A DNA stretch of 49,593 bases from Proteiniphilum sp. X52 (GCF_003712195.1 NZ_RDSD01000028.1:1-49593), one strand, 5' to 3'. Numbered from the stretch's first letter, positions 9,277 to 19,050 are shown. The notes: generated from the letters alone by a model not told the origin. Program-made: numbers and translations.

Positions 9277-11061
9277 ATGAAGAATATAAGCATAATTATC
9301 GTTTTATCTGTGATCATGCTGATGATTACCGGATGTGAAGATTTTCTCAACCGTCCGCAATTGACCCAGGATACCGATGAAACCGCATGGACTTCCGAAC
9401 AAAAAGTAAGACTCTATGCCAATAAATTCTATCCCACCTTCTTTGTCGGATACAGTAATGATGTGTCTTTATTTACCGATGATGTAGTGCAACGAGGGAA
9501 TCAGGGAAATTTCACCCGGGCTGTTCCTAACAGCGCTATTTGGAGTATGACTTCATTGCGATCCATCAATATCATGATCGACAGGGTTGGAAGCCGCATG
9601 GAGGGTGTCCTCTCGGAAGAGGCATATAACCACTGGATGGGAGTCGGCCGGTTTTTCAGGGGATTAAGGTATTCCGAGCTGGTTTTTGCCTACGGTGACG
9701 TTCCCTATTACGATCATGTGGTGAGTGATATCGACAAGGATGACCTCTATAAACCCCGCACTCCGCGCAATGAGGTGATGGACGCCGTTTACAATGACCT
9801 GGAGTTCGCTTTTGCCAATGTGCGCCTCAACGATGGCGACCAATCCCTGAACCGGTACATTGTCGCGGGATTTATTTCCCGGATCGCCCTGTACGAAGGA
9901 ACCTGGCAAAAATACTATTATAAAAATAACGCGAGGGCAGAAAAATTCCTCGCCTTGGCCATGGAAACCGCGGAATTCCTGATGAACAGCGGAAAATATG
10001 CAATCGACACCGACTTCCGGAGCCTGTTCACCTCAAACGATCTGAAAAACAACAGGGAATGTATCCTTTACCGGAAATATGACAATGCCGTTAGCGTCAC
10101 GCACAGTGTGGCACATTATAATAATCCGCTTAACTCCATCAATTACGGAGGAACTACCGCCTTGCTCAAATCCTTTATTTGTGTCGATGGAAAGGTATGG
10201 CAAAACTCCGATATTGAGGGAGCTAATGACTTCAGGATTGCAAGCCTGGTAAAGACAAGAGACTCCCGCTTTGAAGGGACATTTTACGACAAACCCAATA
10301 TCAACGCAAAAGGATCCTTCCTGTTCCCCATCAAGTTCTACCCCAGGTATGGAGTAAAAAAGGCGGAAGAGGAAGGAACTACTCCTGATGAATTAAAAGG
10401 TAGTAAAAATATCACCGACGCACCCGTCCTTCGCTACGCGGAGATTCTACTTAACTGGATCGAAGCCAAGGCCGAATTGGCATCCATAGGCGGTGATGCT
10501 GTCACGCAAGCCGACCTGGACAGGACTATCAACCTGATACGTAACAGGCCGTTAGCACCCGAAGCTATTGAGAAAGGCGTACAAAAAACAGCTCCCCTGA
10601 TGCTCGATGCGCTCCCGGACGATCCCGGCAAAGACCCCAACGTTTCGCCCCTGTTATGGGAAATCAGACGTGAGCGCCGTATGGAATTTATATTTGAAGA
10701 TGGAAGGCTTATCGATTTGAAGCGCTGGTACAAACTCGAATATATGGATACCGACAGTGATCCGGAATTACTGACAGGCGCCTGGGTGAACTTCCCGGCA
10801 GAGGCAAACGATTACCTTGCCAGTGCAAAACCCGAAGCTTTCTCGGTAACAAAAGCCGATGGATCAGTAATCGTCTATAATGGAACGAATGGTGCCCAAA
10901 TGGTGGGTTTCTATAAAGACATCGTGACTAACGGGCGACAACCGTTCCTGAACCAGGTGAACGTAAATCCTTACCTCTCTCCTGTCGGAAAAACGCAAAT
11001 AGATGATTATGCCAGTAGAGGATATGTTTTGCAACAAACCGAAGGATGGCCACAGAATTAA
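9277..11061 (+). CDS. Second SusD/RagB-family lipoprotein
   Basis: Surface ligand-binding lipoprotein partner of the SusC just upstream, 594 aa. It has a signal peptide with lipobox ITGC followed by EDFLNRPQ. The WEIRRERRMEFIFEDGR segment near residue 470 is the SusD C-terminal signature. The ending (VNPYLSPVGKTQIDDYASRG...QTEGWP) is a typical SusD tail. A GTG at 9238 would extend the frame but overlaps the SusC end; the ATG at 9277, 19 bases after the SusC stop and just before the signal peptide, is preferred. It diverges strongly from the first SusD, in line with the divergent SusC barrels. Confidence 0.95.
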   Translation: MKNISIIIVLSVIMLMITGCEDFLNRPQLTQDTDETAWTSEQKVRLYANKFYPTFFVGYSNDVSLFTDDVVQRGNQGNFTRAVPNSAIWSMTSLRSINIMIDRVGSRMEGVLSEEAYNHWMGVGRFFRGLRYSELVFAYGDVPYYDHVVSDIDKDDLYKPRTPRNEVMDAVYNDLEFAFANVRLNDGDQSLNRYIVAGFISRIALYEGTWQKYYYKNNARAEKFLALAMETAEFLMNSGKYAIDTDFRSLFTSNDLKNNRECILYRKYDNAVSVTHSVAHYNNPLNSINYGGTTALLKSFICVDGKVWQNSDIEGANDFRIASLVKTRDSRFEGTFYDKPNINAKGSFLFPIKFYPRYGVKKAEEEGTTPDELKGSKNITDAPVLRYAEILLNWIEAKAELASIGGDAVTQADLDRTINLIRNRPLAPEAIEKGVQKTAPLMLDALPDDPGKDPNVSPLLWEIRRERRMEFIFEDGRLIDLKRWYKLEYMDTDSDPELLTGAWVNFPAEANDYLASAKPEAFSVTKADGSVIVYNGTNGAQMVGFYKDIVTNGRQPFLNQVNVNPYLSPVGKTQIDDYASRGYVLQQTEGWPQN

Positions 11062-11085
11062 TCACATTAAAAAAATGATCCTACT

Positions 11086-12510
11086 ATGAGAATAATCAAT
11101 ATCACACCAAAATGCGGAATAATTTTCGCTTCATTGCTCATAATGTTCTTCCTGTCTTGTGAGGAAGATTTTCCGAAAAATATGGAATCAGACAAATATA
11201 CCGTATTGAAATCTATCAAGATACTCAATGCCGGTGTAGAGGGAAATACCGTTGTGGAGGGAACGGTGGACGAGGTATCAAAAAAAGTATCATTTCCCAG
11301 AATAGATCCCGAAACGGATGTATCCGCTATCCGTTTTGAGGTTGAACTGTCAGATGGTGCCAAACTGGACCGTGAAACCTACAGTTTCAACTTTGCCGAG
11401 GGAGTGGATGCCAATACAATTGTGGTAAAAGTGATCAACGAACCCAGGTTTCGTGAATATTTTGTTGAACTCAGGCTCAACATTCCACTCTTTGGCGCTG
11501 ATTTTAATAAACCTCAGATCATCGATCATACCAACAATGAATTGGGAAATCCCATTTACCCCGTTTTCACCGGTTCAACAACCCGAGGTTCCGGATTCGA
11601 TGGTCAACACGTATTAATTGTCACCCGCAATGCCATGGGGTCACATTTATTAGACGTAAAGGATCTGAGAAATGGCGAGATCAACCCCATCCCGTTAAAT
11701 CTCACTGGCGTAACGGGGGGCACCTTCTCGGTGAACTTAGGAGCCCAGGTACACGGGCATACCTATATCGCCAATCTGTCGGCTGGACTTGTCTCGCCGC
11801 TAAAGATTTATCACTGGACAGATCCTTCACAGGAACCGCAGGTAATCGCCAATATCAATAAGGCAACGATAGCCGGTGCGGGGGCACGTCATGGCGACAA
11901 CCTCTCGGTAAACGTGGATGAGAACGGAAACGGCCACATCTACTTCGGAGACAATGCCGTAACACAGATACTACGGCTTAAGGTAACCAACTTTACAGAG
12001 ATATCCGAACCAACAATCTTAGGAACCCAGAAAGGCCTGGGAGGATTCATGAATATAAACCGTATCGGGGACAGCGATCAATACCTGCTTACCGGCCACG
12101 AAGCACCCATTATGGTCACTAACGCTGATGCCGAGGTGGTATATAAAATGGACAATACCTCCATCCCCATCAGGGCTTCCGATCCCAGAGTGGTCTATTT
12201 TAACGGTGAACGTTACCTGTTGACAGTTACTGCGGCAAGAGGTGGAAGCGATCCGGTGGTAATGTATGTATATGATATTACCAGGGGTGGATCCATCACA
12301 GAGGCTTTGGAAATATTTGAGGCCGGAAGCAAATCCCCCGTTTTCCAATATTCTCTCCTTGGACCGGTAAACGCGTCTCCTTCTACCCAGACAGGCTGGA
12401 ATGTCACCAAAGATGAGGAAGGCAACGATGATAAATTGGTGCTCTACGGCGCTTCCAACGATGCAGGGTTTGTTATGGTTGAATTTCCTAAAAAATCACT
12501 GGATGATTAA
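11086..12510 (+). CDS. DUF4623-like surface lipoprotein of the SusCD operon
   Basis: Lipoprotein of 474 aa with signal peptide and lipobox FLSC followed by EEDF. The N-terminal part (about 40-135) looks like a small immunoglobulin-like beta domain (repeated 'VSAIRFEVELSDGAKL' style strands); the remaining part has repeated beta strands of propeller type and resembles the DUF4623 family of Bacteroidales. It lies 24 bases after the second SusD and before a terminator, the place where SusE/SusF-type surface glycan-binding proteins are usually encoded, so a ligand-binding role at the cell surface is likely. The family name is from memory of similar proteins, and no enzyme motif is visible. Confidence 0.65.
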   Translation: MRIINITPKCGIIFASLLIMFFLSCEEDFPKNMESDKYTVLKSIKILNAGVEGNTVVEGTVDEVSKKVSFPRIDPETDVSAIRFEVELSDGAKLDRETYSFNFAEGVDANTIVVKVINEPRFREYFVELRLNIPLFGADFNKPQIIDHTNNELGNPIYPVFTGSTTRGSGFDGQHVLIVTRNAMGSHLLDVKDLRNGEINPIPLNLTGVTGGTFSVNLGAQVHGHTYIANLSAGLVSPLKIYHWTDPSQEPQVIANINKATIAGAGARHGDNLSVNVDENGNGHIYFGDNAVTQILRLKVTNFTEISEPTILGTQKGLGGFMNINRIGDSDQYLLTGHEAPIMVTNADAEVVYKMDNTSIPIRASDPRVVYFNGERYLLTVTAARGGSDPVVMYVYDITRGGSITEALEIFEAGSKSPVFQYSLLGPVNASPSTQTGWNVTKDEEGNDDKLVLYGASNDAGFVMVEFPKKSLDD

Positions 12511-12554
12511 GGATGAAATTAAGGATGAAATAAACTCTCCTTAATGAGAAATGG

Positions 12555-12587
12555 CTTTGCCGGTCTCTTTCCGGCAAAGTTATTTTT
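12555..12587 (+). terminator. Rho-independent terminator after the SusCD operon
   Basis: A perfect 9-bp stem (CTTTGCCGG / CCGGCAAAG) with a 7-base loop is followed by TTATTTTT. It lies 45 bases after the DUF4623-like gene and marks the end of the susC-susD-susC-susD unit. Confidence 0.85.
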
Positions 12588-12637
12588 CTGATCATTTGTT
12601 TTATCCGCGGTAACATTACTGCATAAACTTTCTGAAA

Positions 12638-14098
12638 ATGAGAAAAAAAATCTATTATTATATTCTATTTCTGTTCACGGCTTTTGTTATCTCCTGTAAG
12701 GATGACATCCCCGATACCGATACTCCCGATAATCCGGATCCGAAACCGACCGCTGAATTGATCTTCCCCAAAAAAGAGATGCGTTCGGTATGGATCACTA
12801 CCGCCTGGGGACTCGACTGGCCTATGGGTAAATATGGAATCCAAGCCCAGAAAGACCAATATATCCAATATCTCGACCGATTCGAAGAACTGAATATCAA
12901 CACGGTTATCTTCCAGGTTAAACCGATGGGAGATGCCTTCTATAACTCTCCTTACGAACCATGGAGTGTGTCCATTACCGGTGAAAGGGGGAAGGATCCG
13001 GGGTATGATGTGCTAAAGTTCCTCATCGACGAGGCACACAAAAGAAACATCGAATTCCATGCATGGATGAATCCTTATCGCATCGCCACCCGTGCCAGTA
13101 ACGCGACTCCCTATCCTGCTTTGCATCCATCGGTCAACCCCGAGTGGGTAGTCAGCCACGAGAAAATACAGATATACAATCCTGCTTTACCCGAAGTAAG
13201 GCAGCGTCTGGCTGATATAGTGAAAGACCTTATAACGAAATACAATGTAGACGGAATTCATTTTGACGACTATTTCTATCCTGATCCTTCTTCCGCAGGC
13301 ACAATGGTTTCCGATGCACCCGACTATCAGAAATATGGTGCGGGCTACAACTCTATTGAAGACTTCAGAAGAGCGAATGTGGATATGGCTATCAAGGGAG
13401 TACACGATGCAATTGTGGCCACCAAACCGGAGGTTATTTTTACCATTTCCCCCGCAGCCAGTCCCGATTATAATTTAAACACCCTGTTTGCCAATGTGCG
13501 CAAATGGTGCCAGGAAGGCTGGCTGGATGTGGTAATGCCGCAATTATACCAGGAGGTGGGCAACCCCTACAACGATTTTCAGGAAAGATTGGGCTGGTGG
13601 ACACAATACAGCTATACCGCCGCGCCGATGATAGGGCATGCCCTTTATAAATTCGGCGATGGTACAAGTCCCTCACCCTTTCAATCGACTGCCGAACTAC
13701 AACGACAGTTCGACTTGACCCGCAAAAACCAGAAAGTGAAGGGAAATGCCATGTATAGCGCCAGATTTGTACTTTTCAACAACATCAACATCACCGATAA
13801 ACTGGCTGATATTTACAAAAATCCGGCCGTTATTCCGTTTTTGGGACGTGAAGTGGCTCCTGCTCCAACAAAACCGACAAACGTGAAAATTGAAAACGGG
13901 CAATTGACCTGGACTAAACAGGGAAACCTCAGATCCGTAGTCTATTATTTCGCCGATGTCAAAAAAGAGGGTGTGGTACTGGCAATCACAGACAAAAATA
14001 GTCTTCCGGTGACTTCCCGGGGATCCTACTGTGTGACAACCATCAATGCGGACAATAGTGAGAGTGAACCATCAGAAATAGTGGAAATGAATAACTAA
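12638..14098 (+). CDS. GHL10-family (DUF187) glycoside hydrolase lipoprotein
   Basis: Lipoprotein of 486 aa: signal peptide with lipobox VISC, then a TIM-barrel of the glycosyl-hydrolase-like 10 family (about 45-360) and a C-terminal fibronectin-III-like domain (about 405-486). Family landmarks are REMRSVWI-type opening (here KKEMRSVWITTAWGLDWP), FHAWMNPYR, and GIHFDDYFYPDP near residue 206, where acidic residues line the barrel end. E. coli DigH (YddW), a member of this family, cleaves glycan strands of denuded peptidoglycan; that activity fits the genes that follow. It lies after a terminator, so it is a new transcription unit. The exact bond cut here is inference. Confidence 0.85.
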   Translation: MRKKIYYYILFLFTAFVISCKDDIPDTDTPDNPDPKPTAELIFPKKEMRSVWITTAWGLDWPMGKYGIQAQKDQYIQYLDRFEELNINTVIFQVKPMGDAFYNSPYEPWSVSITGERGKDPGYDVLKFLIDEAHKRNIEFHAWMNPYRIATRASNATPYPALHPSVNPEWVVSHEKIQIYNPALPEVRQRLADIVKDLITKYNVDGIHFDDYFYPDPSSAGTMVSDAPDYQKYGAGYNSIEDFRRANVDMAIKGVHDAIVATKPEVIFTISPAASPDYNLNTLFANVRKWCQEGWLDVVMPQLYQEVGNPYNDFQERLGWWTQYSYTAAPMIGHALYKFGDGTSPSPFQSTAELQRQFDLTRKNQKVKGNAMYSARFVLFNNINITDKLADIYKNPAVIPFLGREVAPAPTKPTNVKIENGQLTWTKQGNLRSVVYYFADVKKEGVVLAITDKNSLPVTSRGSYCVTTINADNSESEPSEIVEMNN

Positions 14099-14113
14099 TA
14101 TCTTTATATTTGA

Positions 14114-14121
14114 TATCTTTG
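14114..14121 (+). promoter_or_regulatory. Candidate Bacteroidetes -7 element upstream of the amidase gene
   Basis: TATCTTTG matches the Bacteroidetes -7 consensus TAnnTTTG. No clear TTTG -33 box at the expected distance was found. It would place a start site about 85 bases before the gene at 14214. Confidence 0.4.
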
Positions 14122-14213
14122 TCTGTGAGAGGAAGATTACTGTGTCAAAAATGATGCTGTTGTACTTGATCTCATTGTCCAAAAGAAAAAGATAAAAAAG
14201 ATAAAATAGCCGC

Positions 14214-17200
14214 ATGAGAAAATCCATTTTTATCCTGTTGATACTACTCATATCTTATTCTGCTTTTTCCCGGAATCTTGCCAATGATTCTCTGAAACAA
14301 AAGTTGAACAGTTCCCTCACCAATATCTATAAGGAGGTCATGCTGCGCCCCGGAAGGGTTACGGTGGACAGCATCGCGATGAATGAACGGGAAAAGAGTA
14401 TGGAGTTGCACACCAACCTGTCACTATCATACCTACCCATGCGGGAGAATACCGTACTGCATATCTACGACAGCGTGCGTTACCACCTCCCCCAGCCACA
14501 GAAAAAATATCACATAAGCGTTTTTTCCGACGGACAGGAGATCAGCCACCTGATCCCCAATTTCTTCCGGACCAAGCAGAAAGACAAAAACCGGATGATC
14601 GCGCACCGGGTGGAAAAACCGCTCGTCACCAATATCTCTTCTCCTGTGGGCGATTTCGACAAAGGATTGCAAAACAACCATATTGCACTGTGGCAAAGTC
14701 ATGGTTGGTATTACGAGCAGAAGCTGGGACGGTGGGAATGGCAGCGGGCACGTATCTTCCAAACGGTAGAAGACCTCTACACACAGAGTTATGTGCTTCC
14801 GTTCCTGGCACCGATGCTCGAGAACGCGGGAGCGAACGTGCTGATGCCGCGCGAACGGGATTATAACAAAACGGAACTGATCATAGACAATGATGATGTT
14901 GCCGGAGGAAACCGTTCCGGCCATTCAGGCCGATATGGCGATTCGCATTATGGGGAAATCGATGGAAAAGAAAGATGGCGAAATACCGATTCCGCAGGTT
15001 TTGCCAATCCAAAAGAGATCTATCGCGATGGTGAAAATCCGTTCAGGATGGGAACAGCCAGACAAATCAAGACGATCACCCGCGGTGAAGAGAGTCTCGC
15101 CGAATGGTGTCCCGATATTCCCGAAAAGGGAAAATATGGTGTCTATGTCTCCTATCAGACAGTCAGGAACAGTACAGACGACGCGCTCTACAGCGTGTAT
15201 CATGCCGGCGGAAGGACCGATTTCCGGGTCAACCAGCAAATGGGGGGCGGCACCTGGATATTTCTGGGATATTTTCATTTCGACGAAGGGAATAGTCATA
15301 AAATAACACTCACCAACAGGAGCAGCCGCGCAGGGAGGATTGTCATTGCCGATGCGGTAAAAATAGGCGGGGGAATGGGAAATATCGCAAGAATGCCCCA
15401 TCCCGACGGATTTGAAAAAGAAAATACAAAAAGTTCCGAAAAACAGGTCGCCAAGGAAACACTTATACCAAAGATCAACTATTCACCCGAGACAAGCGGC
15501 TACCCGCGCTATACCGAGGGAGCGCGTTACTGGATGCAGTGGGCGGGCGTACCCGACAGCGTGTACAACCGTACTGAAGGGAAGAATGATTACACCGACG
15601 ACTATGCGTCACGCGGCGCATGGGTGAACTGGCTGGCAGGCGGCTCGCCGGCACTGCCCAAAGAAGAGGGTCTCAATATCCCTGTGGACTTGGCTTTTGC
15701 TTTCCATACCGATGCGGGGACTTTCTGGGGAGACACCATCGTGGGAACACTCGGTATTTATATGACGCATTTTAACGACGGGGTATTCGAAAACGGAAGA
15801 TCGAGATGGGCCTCGCGCGATCTCTCCGAACTGGTGATGGAAGAGATCGTCAGCGATATACGACGCGAGTTCGAACCGGAATGGACACGCCGCCATCTCT
15901 GGAACCGTTCTTATGCCGAGGCGCGTATGCCTAACGTGCCGACCATGCTGCTGGAGTTGTTGTCCCATCAAAACTTCGCAGACATGCGCTACGGGCTGGA
16001 TCCCTCTTTCCGCTTTACCGTGAGCCGCTCCATCTACAAAGGGATGCTCCGCTTCCTGGCGAACCAGTACAACCGTCCCTACGTAGTACAACCCCTTCCT
16101 GTAAAAGAGTTCAGCACCCGCTTCTGCGGCGATACGGAAGTGGAATTGAAATGGCAGCCATCGCCCGATCCCGCGGAACCGTCAGCCACGCCCGCCCGGT
16201 ATATAGTCTATACCCGCCTCAACGGCGGAGGATTCGATAACGGTGTGATGGTGAAAAATAACCGTTATGTGGCATCCATACAAAAAGACACTGTTTACAG
16301 TTTTAAGGTAGTGGCTGTGAACGACGGTGGCATCAGCTTTCCCTCGGAAATACTATCCGTATGCCGTAAAACGGCCCAGAGAGGGGAAGCCTTAATCGTA
16401 AACGGATTTACCAGGGTGTCCGCTCCGTTCAGTTTCACTACCTCCCAAGACAGCATCGCCGGTTTCGCGGGAAATGTGGACAATGGCGTACCCTATATTG
16501 CCGACCATCATTTTATAGGCCATATGCATGAATTCCGCCGCGTGATACCATGGATGGATGACGACGCGTCGGGATTCGGTGACAGCGGCGCGAATTACGA
16601 AACTACCGCCATCGCGGGTAATACTTTCGATTACCCCTTTATTCACGGGCAGGCCTTCGCCAAAGCAGGCTATTCATTTGTATCCTCATCTGTCGCTGCT
16701 ATTGAAAATAAAAGCTTATCTTTAAACTCCTATGGTATTGTGGACTGGATACTGGGTAAACAACGGGAATGGTCGGTGGCCCGGGGAGCTAAACCTCCTC
16801 GCTTCAAAACATTCTCCCAATCCACCCAGGAAGCCATTACCGATTATTGTAACCATGGCGGCAACATCATCGTTAGCGGCGCTTTTGTGGGAACCGATCT
16901 GTGGGACAATCCCCATGCTTCGGCGCGAGACAGGGAGTGGGCGCAAAACACCCTCAGATACAAATGGCGCAACAATCATGGGGCAGTAACCGGAGAGGTC
17001 AAAGCGGTGGCTTCTCCCTTTCCCTCTCTTCACGGTAATTGGTCCTATTATAATACCCTGAACAGTGAAAGCTATGTGGTGGAATATCCCGATGCCGTTG
17101 AACCGGCAGACCAGAACGCCTTTACCGTCTTTCGCTATTCAGAGAATAACCTAAGCGCCGGCATCATATATAAAGGGGAACAATATGGCACCGCCATACT

Positions 17201-17282
17201 GGGTTTTCCGATAGAAGCCATAAAAGGGGCGGAGAACCGGAATAAATTGGTGAAAGGACTGGTGGATGCCCTCACTGATTAG
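14214..17282 (+). CDS. Secreted N-acetylmuramoyl-L-alanine amidase-like protein with inserted golvesin-type domain
   Basis: Exported protein of 1022 aa (signal peptide 1-25). The pieces of an amidase_3 zinc fold can be read in order but split: His163 in LWQSHGW, Glu186 in TVEDLYT, an RxxD motif at 213-216 (RERD), then after ~280 residues His498 in AFHTDAG and Glu581 in MLLELLSH followed by the family's closing helix (SRSIYKGMLRF). Between RxxD and His498 sits a beta-sandwich like the golvesin C-terminal/xanthan-lyase domain (about 222-395; IIDNDD start, YGVYVSYQ, IADAVKIGGG end). A fibronectin-III-like domain follows (about 640-720), then an alpha/beta C-terminal domain of unknown role (730-1022). 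Proteins of this type are often named xanthan lyase; the zinc and glutamate pattern argues for peptide cleavage from muramic acid. The residue assignment is mine and not structurally verified. Confidence 0.75.
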   Translation: MRKSIFILLILLISYSAFSRNLANDSLKQKLNSSLTNIYKEVMLRPGRVTVDSIAMNEREKSMELHTNLSLSYLPMRENTVLHIYDSVRYHLPQPQKKYHISVFSDGQEISHLIPNFFRTKQKDKNRMIAHRVEKPLVTNISSPVGDFDKGLQNNHIALWQSHGWYYEQKLGRWEWQRARIFQTVEDLYTQSYVLPFLAPMLENAGANVLMPRERDYNKTELIIDNDDVAGGNRSGHSGRYGDSHYGEIDGKERWRNTDSAGFANPKEIYRDGENPFRMGTARQIKTITRGEESLAEWCPDIPEKGKYGVYVSYQTVRNSTDDALYSVYHAGGRTDFRVNQQMGGGTWIFLGYFHFDEGNSHKITLTNRSSRAGRIVIADAVKIGGGMGNIARMPHPDGFEKENTKSSEKQVAKETLIPKINYSPETSGYPRYTEGARYWMQWAGVPDSVYNRTEGKNDYTDDYASRGAWVNWLAGGSPALPKEEGLNIPVDLAFAFHTDAGTFWGDTIVGTLGIYMTHFNDGVFENGRSRWASRDLSELVMEEIVSDIRREFEPEWTRRHLWNRSYAEARMPNVPTMLLELLSHQNFADMRYGLDPSFRFTVSRSIYKGMLRFLANQYNRPYVVQPLPVKEFSTRFCGDTEVELKWQPSPDPAEPSATPARYIVYTRLNGGGFDNGVMVKNNRYVASIQKDTVYSFKVVAVNDGGISFPSEILSVCRKTAQRGEALIVNGFTRVSAPFSFTTSQDSIAGFAGNVDNGVPYIADHHFIGHMHEFRRVIPWMDDDASGFGDSGANYETTAIAGNTFDYPFIHGQAFAKAGYSFVSSSVAAIENKSLSLNSYGIVDWILGKQREWSVARGAKPPRFKTFSQSTQEAITDYCNHGGNIIVSGAFVGTDLWDNPHASARDREWAQNTLRYKWRNNHGAVTGEVKAVASPFPSLHGNWSYYNTLNSESYVVEYPDAVEPADQNAFTVFRYSENNLSAGIIYKGEQYGTAILGFPIEAIKGAENRNKLVKGLVDALTD

Positions 17283-17583
17283 TTGATTGGATGATTGGGA
17301 AATTGAGAACTGAGAAATTAGAAATTAGAAATTAGAAATTAGAACTTCGAGATCTAAATGTGATCTGATCAGTTATAAATTGGATAATGGAACTGTGTAC
17401 TCGCAAATTGCTACTTTGAACTGTGTACTGGGAAATTGAGAACTGAGAAATTAGAAATTAGAACTGGGAAATTGAGAACTGGGAATTTAGAATTTAGAAC
17501 ATTAGTCACTACTACCCGAAAGATCGGGAGCAGTCATCCCGACATATCGGGATTGCCATATTAGCGACTTTAAAAAAAATCCT
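17283..17583. other. 301-bp intergenic region with AATTAGA-type heptamer repeats
   Basis: No gene is visible. Two stretches (17302-17343 and roughly 17436-17501) consist of 7-bp units such as AATTAGA, AACTGAG and GAACTGG; four AATTAGA units are exact at 17316-17343. A longer segment (GGGAAATTGAGAACTGAGAA) occurs in both stretches. The rest is unremarkable apart from the hairpin at 17536-17553. Confidence 0.85.
17536..17553. repeat. Small perfect inverted repeat upstream of the glycosyltransferase
   Basis: ATCCCGA and TCGGGAT flank a 4-base loop, with a further ATCGGGA copy just upstream at about 17523. It has no adjacent T run on either strand, so a terminator role is doubtful; a protein-binding site or leader hairpin is possible. 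Confidence 0.6.
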
Positions 17584-19050
17584 ATGCAAAAAATAAACGC
17601 ATTTATTCTTTTCACACAACCTGAACAGGCAAGAAAAACAGTAGAAGAACTTAAACAGTCGGAACTGATACAAAATATTTATCTGCTTACTCCGGATGAG
17701 ACTCTCACAACTTTGGAAGGTTGTGAAAAGATTATCATCGATAGACTGCAAAGCACCGAAACCATCAAAAAAATCGCCGGCAAATCTACTACCGCCTACA
17801 CATTGATCTATCAGAAACCGTCCGTGCTGAAACCGGGTTATTTTGCCCTCGAACGGATGACTCGCATTGCCGGAGATATGCAGGCGGGAATGGCATACGC
17901 CGACTATTACGCGGTGATCGACGGCGAAAAAAAGAATCACCCTGTGATAGATTATCAGGAAGGAAGCCTGCGCGATGATTTCAATTTCGGGTCGTTGCTG
18001 CTCTATAACGCAGACGCGCTCAAAGAGGCGGCAGCAAGGATGAATGAGGATTACCGATTCGCCGGACTATATGACTTGCGGCTCAAAGTCTCACAACACC
18101 ATCCGCTCATACATATCAATGAATACCTTTACACGGAGATAGAAGAGGACAAACGCGCGTCGGGAGAAAAAATATTCGATTACGTGGATCCCAAAAACCG
18201 GCAGGTGCAGATCGAGATGGAACAGGCCTGTACCCAACACCTGAAAGAAGTGGGCGCCTACCTGGCACCACAATTCGAAGAAATCGAATTCAACAAGGAT
18301 CATTTCGAATATGAAGCTTCGGTAATCATTCCGGTGCGCAACCGTGTAAAAACCATTAAAGACGCCATCGCATCCGTATTGAAACAGAAGACCGGCTTCC
18401 CGTTCAATCTCATTGTGGTGGATAACTACTCTACGGACGGCACCACAGAGGCTATCGACGGATTTAAAGATGATGAGCGACTGATACATATTATCCCGGA
18501 GAGGGACGACCTGGGCATAGGCGGATGCTGGAATCTGGGAGCACACCACCCCCAATGCGGGAAATTTGCCGTACAACTCGACAGTGACGATGTCTACAGC
18601 GGTGAAGATACTCTGCAAAAAATTGTCGACGCCTTCTACGAACAGCAGTGCGCCATGGTGGTAGGCACCTACCGGATGACCAACTTCCATATGGAGGAGA
18701 TTCCACCGGGCATTATCGACCATCGCGAATGGACACCCGATAACGGCCGGAATAACGCTTTGCGCATCAACGGGCTGGGAGCCCCCCGCGCGTTCTATAC
18801 GCCGGTACTGCGCGATATCAAAGTGCCCAACACCAGCTATGGTGAGGATTATGCCCTGGGATTGAATATCTCACGGCGCTACCAGATAGGCCGCATTTAT
18901 GATGTGCTTTACCTCTGCCGCCGTTGGGAGGATAATAGTGACGCGTCGCTCGATATAGTGAAAATGAACGCACATAACACCTATAAAGACAGGATCAGGA
19001 CATGGGAATTACAGGCAAGGAAGAAATTAAGAGTGAAGAATGAAGAATGA
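17584..19050 (+). CDS. Family 2 glycosyltransferase (GT-A fold)
   Basis: Predicted cytoplasmic glycosyltransferase of 488 aa without signal peptide or membrane segment. The N-terminal half (1-240) is unlike known domains to me. The GT-A domain starts at about 248 with ASVIIPVRNR, continues with VVDNYSTDGT, has the metal-binding acidic motif LDSDD near residues 331-335 and the catalytic-base region GEDYALG near 420. Acceptor and donor cannot be read. It sits between peptidoglycan hydrolase genes, an odd place for a synthetic enzyme; it may modify or re-use a cell-wall sugar (inference). The last codons and the stop lie within a 7-bp tandem repeat, so the C-terminal tail KVKNEE-type end may be recent and non-functional. 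Confidence 0.85.
   Translation: MQKINAFILFTQPEQARKTVEELKQSELIQNIYLLTPDETLTTLEGCEKIIIDRLQSTETIKKIAGKSTTAYTLIYQKPSVLKPGYFALERMTRIAGDMQAGMAYADYYAVIDGEKKNHPVIDYQEGSLRDDFNFGSLLLYNADALKEAAARMNEDYRFAGLYDLRLKVSQHHPLIHINEYLYTEIEEDKRASGEKIFDYVDPKNRQVQIEMEQACTQHLKEVGAYLAPQFEEIEFNKDHFEYEASVIIPVRNRVKTIKDAIASVLKQKTGFPFNLIVVDNYSTDGTTEAIDGFKDDERLIHIIPERDDLGIGGCWNLGAHHPQCGKFAVQLDSDDVYSGEDTLQKIVDAFYEQQCAMVVGTYRMTNFHMEEIPPGIIDHREWTPDNGRNNALRINGLGAPRAFYTPVLRDIKVPNTSYGEDYALGLNISRRYQIGRIYDVLYLCRRWEDNSDASLDIVKMNAHNTYKDRIRTWELQARKKLRVKNEE

Noticed and set aside
1-11061. SusCD pairs considered as part of a polysaccharide locus for starch or plant glycan
   Set aside because: No glycoside hydrolase of such families is in the window. 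All following enzymes concern peptidoglycan, though the true ligand remains unproven.
17536-17553. Hairpin considered as a terminator of the amidase gene
   Set aside because: No T run follows on the plus strand and it lies 254 bases after the stop.
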